Assembly: GCA_963971425.1 (NCBI GenBank)
Contig: OZ020515.1
Span: 6,154,291-6,218,290, forward strand
DNA: 64,000 nt
Reading direction: 5' to 3'
Source: Bryoerythrophyllum caledonicum
Lineage: Eukaryota; Streptophyta; Bryopsida; Pottiales; Pottiaceae
A program made the translations under genes and the position numbers. Position 1 is the stretch's first letter. Every line of letters begins with the position of its first letter. The notes beneath the pieces were generated by a model. The model was not told where the DNA came from. It did not search any database and worked only from the letters and a program-made list of their open reading frames with translations. Of this stretch, positions 59,414-64,000 are shown piece after piece.

Positions 59414-59639
59414 TCCTCCAATTAATATTAGTAGTTTGTAGTAGATGGGTTTTTTGTTTTGTTTTAGAATTTTTTGTTTTTGAATGTGGCTTTGGTATTT
59501 GTGTTTTTTTGATTGTATGTGTTTGTCTTTGTATGTGTGTATGTATATGTATGTGTTTCGTTGATGGTGTGTGGTTGTCTTTGTGTGTGTGTATGTAGTT
59601 TTATGTGGTATTATATTAGTATTCTTTTGTATGTTTGTA

Positions 59640-59900
59640 TTAGTGTATGTCACGGTTTTTGTCTTGGTATTTGTATCGGTATTTTTGTTAGTATTTGTGT
59701 TAGTATTCGTATGAGTACACATACCACTATTTGTATTGGTATTTGCATTTGTATAAGTATAAGTATTTGTATTTATATACATACCAGTATGTGTAGCAGT
59801 ATATGTACCAGTATTTGTATCAGTATATTTATAAGTATACTCATCGGTGTATGTATCAGTATAAGTATCGGTATACGTATCAGTATATGTACCCGTATAT
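59640..59900 (-). repeat. Thr-rich dipeptide/hexanucleotide repeat in ORF2
   Basis: On plus a degenerate GTATCA/GTATTT-type hexamer array. On the coding strand it gives alternating Thr with Asp, Asn, Gly or Tyr (for example TDTYTDTYTDTYTDEYT). It stays in frame with ORF2. Confidence 0.8.
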
Positions 59901-60279
59901 TGAAATATTGAGTTTTGTAAAAGATATCTTTCTAAACATATTTTGTCTAAAACTATGGTTTCTAAAAACAGAATGATATTAATTTCAATCAGATTCGTAT
60001 ATATTTTTACTTTTATTAGAATTTCTATTTTTAGTAAGTCTATTTTTGGCGCGTTCGGCGTCCATCCGACCGGCGAGACATCAATCCAACCTCCAATTTT
60101 AATAATCCTATATACTCTCAACAAAATTCTACTATTTAATAGCGAACTCCCCTCATCTTTATATGTAAAATTTTTTATATTACTATTAACTTTCCATTTA
60201 TCCCTGTAGTTTATATTCCAATTTCTATTTTTAGCCTGTATTCTTTTATTACTACTATCTTCTCTATTTATTTTTTCTC

Positions 60280-60900
60280 TTAAATTTTTGTTTTTCATTA
60301 CAAGTTTGGTTAATTTTCCATCCGTTATTTTTGAATTTCTTAGGAAGTATAATCTATTTTTAGAACTGCTGTTTATAGCTATAGCCTTCATCTTTGTATT
60401 CTTATTATATTTGATTCGCATTACTGTTTTGGTGCATTTTTCATCCTTTATTTTTGAATTTCTTAGGAAGTATATTCTATTTTTAGAACTTCTGTTTATA
60501 GCTATAGCCTTCCTATTTGTATTCTTATTATATTTGATTCGCATTACTGTTTTGGTGCATTTTTCATCCTTTATTTTTGAATTTCTTAGAAAGTATATTC
60601 TATTTTTAGTATTGTTGTTTATAGGTATAGTCTTCTTATTTGTATTCTTATTATATTTGATACGCATTACTGTTTTGGTTAATTTTCCATCCCTCATTTT
60701 TGAATTTCTTAGGAAGCATATTCTATTTTTAGTTCTGCTGTTTATAGCTATGTTCTTCATGTTTGTATTCTTATTATAATTAATTCCCATTACTAATTTT
60801 GTTAATTTTCCATCCCTTATTTTTGATTTCCTTAGGAAGCCTATTCTATTTTTACTACTCCTATTTTTTGCTATGTTCTTGTTATATGTATTCTTATGAT
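60280..60900 (-). repeat. 123-bp tandem repeat encoding 41-residue units
   Basis: About four and a half in-frame copies of a unit starting KNRIYFLRNSK and containing TKTVMRIKYNKNTN. The nucleotide period is 123 (for example TTGATTCGCA at 60411 and 60534). Length is a multiple of three, so copy-number change keeps ORF2 open. Strongly basic; may bind nucleic acid. Confidence 0.85.
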
Positions 60901-61268
60901 AATGGTTTTCTACCTGACCCTTTATTTTCTTCTTACATATCCTCTCCGATTTTTTCGTTTTATTATTAATATTTCTTGCGCTATTTGAAACCTTTGAAAT
61001 TTCATAAATATCTATCTTCTTCCTATTTAGTTTATAATATCTCTTTTTACTCTCCTTGATTTTCCTATTTTTAGCCATTTTTTCATCCCTTATCTTCTGA
61101 TGGTTTCTGAATTTAGATTCCCTTCTACCCTTATTTATCTTTATTACAAGATTTCCTTTGTTGTTTTCATTATTATTGTTTCCTTTTTTGTTATATGTAG
61201 TTATGATACTTATTTTCTCTTTCCTTTTATTATTTATTCTAATTCCATCTCTTCTCTTATTTCTTTTA

Positions 61269-62141
61269 TTATTTTTTTTTTTTCATACTTTTGTTTTTTG
61301 TTTGTATATTTAATCTATACCTTTGATTAATTTCATCCATTTCATTTATTTTTGGGTTTGTTTTTATTTTATTATGTGTAGTTGTATTGGTTGTGGTTGT
61401 ATTGGTTTTCGTCTTCACACGTATGTTTTTATTGGTATATGTCTTGGTATTTGTTTTAGTATTAGTATTTGTCTCAATATTTATGTCATTGTTTGTCTTA
61501 GTATTCGTACAAGTATTTGTACCAATATTCATTCCAGCTTTTGTACTAGTGTCCATATCAGTATTTAAACCTGTATTTATATCAGTATTCGATCCAGTAT
61601 TCGTATCAGTACCCGTATCAGTATTTGTTCCAGTGTTTGTACCTGTATATGTAATAGTATGTGCATTATTGTTGGTATTTTCACTATGTATTGTATTGTA
61701 TGTTATGGAATATACTGTCGGTTTCAGTTTTGTGTATGGAGCTTGAGATATGTATATTCCCGTTTTTTTAATACAGTGTAGGTATTTTTTAATGCGAGTT
61801 TTGGTATAATGTTGTATTTTGTATTGAGAGTATTGTTTAATACAATAGAATTGTTTGTGTAGTGCAAGTATTGGTATTTGTTTGTGGCTAAGGTATGTAA
61901 GTGTTTTTGTATAGTTTTTGTATTGCATATAGTAAAAAATACAACGTTTGGTATAGTATGTAGTATGGTATAGTCTACTGTATTTATCATGGTATTGGGT
62001 AAGGTGTCTAATACGGTATGTGTATATTGTTTTCACATACTTGTATGCTATTGCGTATTTAAGACTAGTGTCAATAAAGTATCGTAAACTATAGTATATT
62101 GTAAGATAGGTATGTATTTCCCTGCGGTCTTGGGAGGTCAC
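61269..62141 (-). CDS. middle ORF of the LINE, Tyr/Lys then Thr-rich
   Basis: Open for about 290 codons. It has no ATG near its 5' end; the first possible start is GTG at 62141, which lies inside the ATG-TGA that ends ORF1 (62143-62138). N-terminal half is rich in Tyr, Lys and Ile (for example HTYLTIYYSLRYFID); C-terminal half is a Thr/Asn/Gly/Asp dipeptide repeat (61400-61640 on DNA) like that in ORF2. No known domain. It could be reached from ORF1 by frameshifting, or joined to ORF2 by splicing, or be non-coding DNA kept open by its skewed composition. It is separated from the ORF2 start by about 190 bp and is in another frame. Confidence 0.45.
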   Translation of the reverse strand: MTSQDRREIHTYLTIYYSLRYFIDTSLKYAIAYKYVKTIYTYRIRHLTQYHDKYSRLYHTTYYTKRCIFYYMQYKNYTKTLTYLSHKQIPILALHKQFYCIKQYSQYKIQHYTKTRIKKYLHCIKKTGIYISQAPYTKLKPTVYSITYNTIHSENTNNNAHTITYTGTNTGTNTDTGTDTNTGSNTDINTGLNTDMDTSTKAGMNIGTNTCTNTKTNNDINIETNTNTKTNTKTYTNKNIRVKTKTNTTTTNTTTHNKIKTNPKINEMDEINQRYRLNIQTKNKSMKKKK

Positions 62142-63844
62142 ATGTTTGACTCAATTCTTGGATTGTTGGTTTTCCCCGTGATAGCTCGCATAGTTTGGAG
62201 TGTGGCAAGCATGAATTCCTCAATTGCCTCCATCTTTTCTTTCAAGTCATCGTGTAACTTGTCCGCATACTCCCTATTTTCTTGCCTTAGCTTCTTGTTG
62301 TTCTCCTCCAATAGTTCTATCATGTCCTTCTTGGTGATGACCTCACTTTGCATGTTGAAGGTGGTCATTGTGTTGACAATGGCGGTATTGATGTTGCTAA
62401 ATCCAAAATCCTTCACTTGGTCTTCGGTCGGTGGTTTTAGGCCTTCTAAGCTTCTAATGTGTGGTGCAAAATCCACATAATTTCCTCCAATGACATGTGT
62501 TTTCTTCACAAAGGTTCTATACACGATTGGGTTAGCACAAAGCACATTTGCACTACCATTGTGATTATTGCCTTCGGACCGGTGGAAATAAATAGACCTC
62601 ACATTAACTCCTCCCATTATTCTATAGATTTCGTGGGTGGTGTGTGGTGTGTCCAAACGGAGAGGGAGTGGTGAAAGAGTAAGAGTCAAAGCATCTTTTC
62701 TAGCCTTAGTTTCGAAAATACCTTTTGGTCCTTTTGAGTCAAGGACTTGTTTTGCTTGCACGACCTCCTTTCTCATGGTAATATGGTGCAACAATATCTT
62801 GGCCACTTGTTGAGGTGTGGTGGCCATGATAAAGGCATGGGATTCGCCAAGTACCTTATGTACTCCGGTGATCTCAAACTCGTGTCCCCGATGAAAGCTA
62901 TTTTCGAGTACTTCCTTGAAGAGCACTTGTGCGGAGATGTTCACTAGAGTGTCACACTTAACCTTCACGGAGAGGTTAGAACCATTGGCAATTCCATGAT
63001 ATGTCTTACACACCTTTCCAACTACATATTCACCATCAATCGTTAGAATAAAGGGCTTAATGCCCTTGAGTAGCATTAGACTATCAATCTCCGGTTTAAG
63101 GAGGTGCAATTTAACACTTCCTGCCCATACCCCTTTAATTTTCCCATGCTTAATGCTTAAACATTGGATGTCAATTGGGTCAATAAGGTCTATCCCAAGT
63201 ATAATGTCCATTTTTTTAAGTCTTTCTTCAACCATCTTCTTTACCACATCTTTCATGATAGGAGTTTTGGGAGTTTCAAAGAAGATAGCAACATGAAAAT
63301 CAAGGGAGAGTCCGGAACTCTCACTAGTTTTGATGTCGAAAGGCACTTGAGTGACGTTGTAGTGTTGGCCTTCAACTCCATTCCTTGTCATGGGGTATAG
63401 TAGTTGCGGGATTCGTGGGAAGGGTGTCCTAACGTTGCATACCTCCAAGGCGTCTTCCTCCTTCATTCCCCTTGTCATCATGTCTTCTGCCGTCTCCCCG
63501 CTAAATAGTTCTTCTGCACCTTCTTCAATTGCCAAGGCCTCCATGGCTTTGAAACCCATCCAAAACTTGGGCTTAGTGAGTTCTGGTTCATAGAAGGACT
63601 TACCTTTTTCACTGGGGGTGAACTTGCTCTTCTTACTTGTGCTGTTCTCCTCTTCTGTTCTTCTCTGTGGCCTCATGTTGTGGGTTCTATGAGGTGTGCT
63701 GTCCGGGGATTCAACATCCATGTATGTGGCCAAGTTCTTCTTCGCGTTCCTTGATGGTTGGTCCTCTTGTAGTCTCTCTTCCTGTGAGCTGGTTTCTGGA
63801 TTTCGTATCGTCCTTCCTTCTGAAGTTCTCCTCGAATTCATCAT
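62138..63844 (-). CDS. LINE ORF1 protein (nucleic-acid-binding type, coiled coil)
   Basis: Intact frame of 568 codons from two adjacent Met codons at 63844 (MMNSRRTSEGR) to TGA at 62138. The N-terminal 110 residues are charged and probably disordered. Residues about 140-420 form a folded region of alternating strands and helices (for example VPFDIKTSE, VWAGSVKLHLL, KPFILTIDGEYVVGK), possibly RRM-like as in other LINE ORF1 proteins. The last 90 residues form a coiled coil (MIELLEENNKKLRQENREYA) suited to oligomerisation. No CCHC knuckle is seen. Codon use and composition are ordinary, unlike the A/C-rich ORFs after it, so it may have been acquired separately. Family assignment rests on position and architecture. 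Confidence 0.65.
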   Translation of the reverse strand: MMNSRRTSEGRTIRNPETSSQEERLQEDQPSRNAKKNLATYMDVESPDSTPHRTHNMRPQRRTEEENSTSKKSKFTPSEKGKSFYEPELTKPKFWMGFKAMEALAIEEGAEELFSGETAEDMMTRGMKEEDALEVCNVRTPFPRIPQLLYPMTRNGVEGQHYNVTQVPFDIKTSESSGLSLDFHVAIFFETPKTPIMKDVVKKMVEERLKKMDIILGIDLIDPIDIQCLSIKHGKIKGVWAGSVKLHLLKPEIDSLMLLKGIKPFILTIDGEYVVGKVCKTYHGIANGSNLSVKVKCDTLVNISAQVLFKEVLENSFHRGHEFEITGVHKVLGESHAFIMATTPQQVAKILLHHITMRKEVVQAKQVLDSKGPKGIFETKARKDALTLTLSPLPLRLDTPHTTHEIYRIMGGVNVRSIYFHRSEGNNHNGSANVLCANPIVYRTFVKKTHVIGGNYVDFAPHIRSLEGLKPPTEDQVKDFGFSNINTAIVNTMTTFNMQSEVITKKDMIELLEENNKKLRQENREYADKLHDDLKEKMEAIEEFMLATLQTMRAITGKTNNPRIESNM

Positions 63845-64000
63845 GCTTGGGGGTGTGAGGTCGCTGGCGGATGGGAGGTCGTTAGTGGGTGGGAGGTTTC
63901 TGGTGGGTGCAAGGTCACTAGTGGGTGTGAGGACTGTAATGGATAGGAGGTCGTTGGAGGGTGGGGGGTTGCTAGTGGGTGGTAGGTCGTAAGTGGGTGC
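63845..64000. repeat. ~20-bp tandem repeats before ORF1
   Basis: Seven to eight imperfect copies of a unit like GTGGGTGNNAGGTCGCTAG. It lies in the expected 5' UTR or promoter region of the LINE and runs off the window. Confidence 0.7.

Larger units (their letters stand above)
51860..61078 (-). pseudogene. LINE ORF2: 2A - EEP endonuclease - RT - RNase H - CCHC - RLE, split by one TAA
   Basis: ATG at 61078. The frame is open for 1,947 codons to TAA 55235-55237 and then, in the same frame, open again for another 1,125 codons to 51860. Order: Lys/Asn-rich leader with 41-residue repeats (residues about 60-270), Thr-rich low complexity (about 395-480), a mutated 2A (residue 556) and an intact 2A (residue 726), then EEP endonuclease (58240-57460: TWNASSLN, VIQETKL, CGDFNRD, SLIDGFY, SDHSPV). 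Next is RT (about 56560-55640: NKAPGPDRIP, EGFRAERS, YADDLA). After the TAA comes RNase H (53330-52900: YTDGSF, RAELMAI, FTDC, GNEQAD, all four acidic residues kept), a CCHC finger (52535-52478: CPIC, WLHVLLKC) and an RLE-like block (52270-51960: KPDIL, then FIEFTYCND). The TAA could be a CAA-to-TAA change or a recoding site; with no other lesion in 3,073 codons the copy is young. Confidence 0.85.
51612..64000 (-). mobile_element. dual-endonuclease non-LTR retrotransposon (Dualen/RandI-like), 5' end outside window
   Basis: On minus the order is: a short G-rich tandem repeat (64000-63845), ORF1 (63844-62138), a middle ORF (62141-61269), a giant ORF2 frame (61078-51860), then about 210 bp of 3' UTR, an 11-bp-stem hairpin and a (TTC)4 tail. 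ORF2 carries EEP/APE endonuclease, reverse transcriptase, RNase H, CCHC and a candidate restriction-like endonuclease, as described for the Dualen group of Chlamydomonas. The 3' junction is about 45 bp after the transposase stop. ORF1 has ordinary base composition, while the middle ORF and ORF2 have an extreme A/C-rich sense strand. The target duplication cannot be checked because the 5' end is missing. Confidence 0.85.

Noticed and set aside
59513..59911. Val/Cys/Ile-rich 132-codon frame on plus, and many other plus-strand frames over 52-61 kb
   Set aside because: They are mirror images of the LINE ORF2 and arise from its G/T-rich antisense strand.
1..64000. tRNA, rRNA or organellar sequence
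   Set aside because: I recognised no cloverleaf, rRNA core or organellar gene; a dedicated RNA scan was not possible.

Overview
The window is nuclear DNA from a plant-type (streptophyte) genome that is dominated by transposable elements. Support for this comes from a spliced TFIIH p44/SSL1 gene of plant length, a RING-CH E3 ligase gene, AAACCCTAA telo-box repeats ahead of the p44 gene, copia-type gag, Mutator-like transposase, and many AT-rich degenerate repeats. A mix of Tc1 (DD34E), TTAA-flanked piggyBac-like and dual-endonuclease LINE elements suggests a non-flowering lineage (bryophyte, lycophyte, fern or charophyte). I cannot resolve this further from sequence alone.

Layout. 0-11 kb: low-coding DNA with minisatellites, a decayed Ty1/copia gag-protease region (about 3.2-5.6 kb), a 180-bp degenerate tandem array and an inverted solo fragment of the copia-associated repeat. 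11.2-13.9 kb: a complete but dead Tc1-like DD34E transposon with about 575-bp terminal inverted repeats. 14.0-16.6 kb: a hairpin-bearing satellite and one copy (minus) of a long TGTCAC-starting repeat, whose second copy (plus) lies at 35.0-38.4 kb with a gag-like remnant. 21-28 kb: several MITEs, a 258-bp tandem repeat next to a kelch-type ORF, and a 1.6-kb fold-back element flanked by TTAA. 28-33 kb: the host-gene island, with RING-CH ligase and GTF2H2 (p44), both on minus.

39.0-51.6 kb: two large intron-containing genes in divergent orientation. The minus-strand gene (12 inferred exons, about 1,233 codons) ends in a beta-order amino (N4-C/N6-A type) DNA methyltransferase fold. The plus-strand gene (2 exons, about 1,193 codons) is a Mutator-like transposase with a SWIM zinc finger. 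Both carry nonsense mutations and one frameshift each. All 18 copies I found of a short palindrome built on GGTNTGCCG half-sites lie inside introns of these two genes, which ties them into one unit. I consider this a candidate undescribed DNA transposon that carries its own DNA methyltransferase.

51.6-64.0 kb: a non-LTR retrotransposon on minus whose 5' end is outside the window. It has an ORF1, a Tyr/Thr-rich middle ORF and a giant ORF2 frame (3,073 codons with a single internal TAA). ORF2 encodes repeat-rich leaders, two 2A-like peptides (one intact, one mutated), an EEP/APE endonuclease, reverse transcriptase, RNase H, a CCHC finger and a candidate restriction-like endonuclease. This is the dual-endonuclease arrangement known from the Dualen/RandI group of Chlamydomonas. 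Its 3' end lies about 45 bp past the transposase stop, so it inserted at the edge of, or into, the methyltransferase/MULE element.
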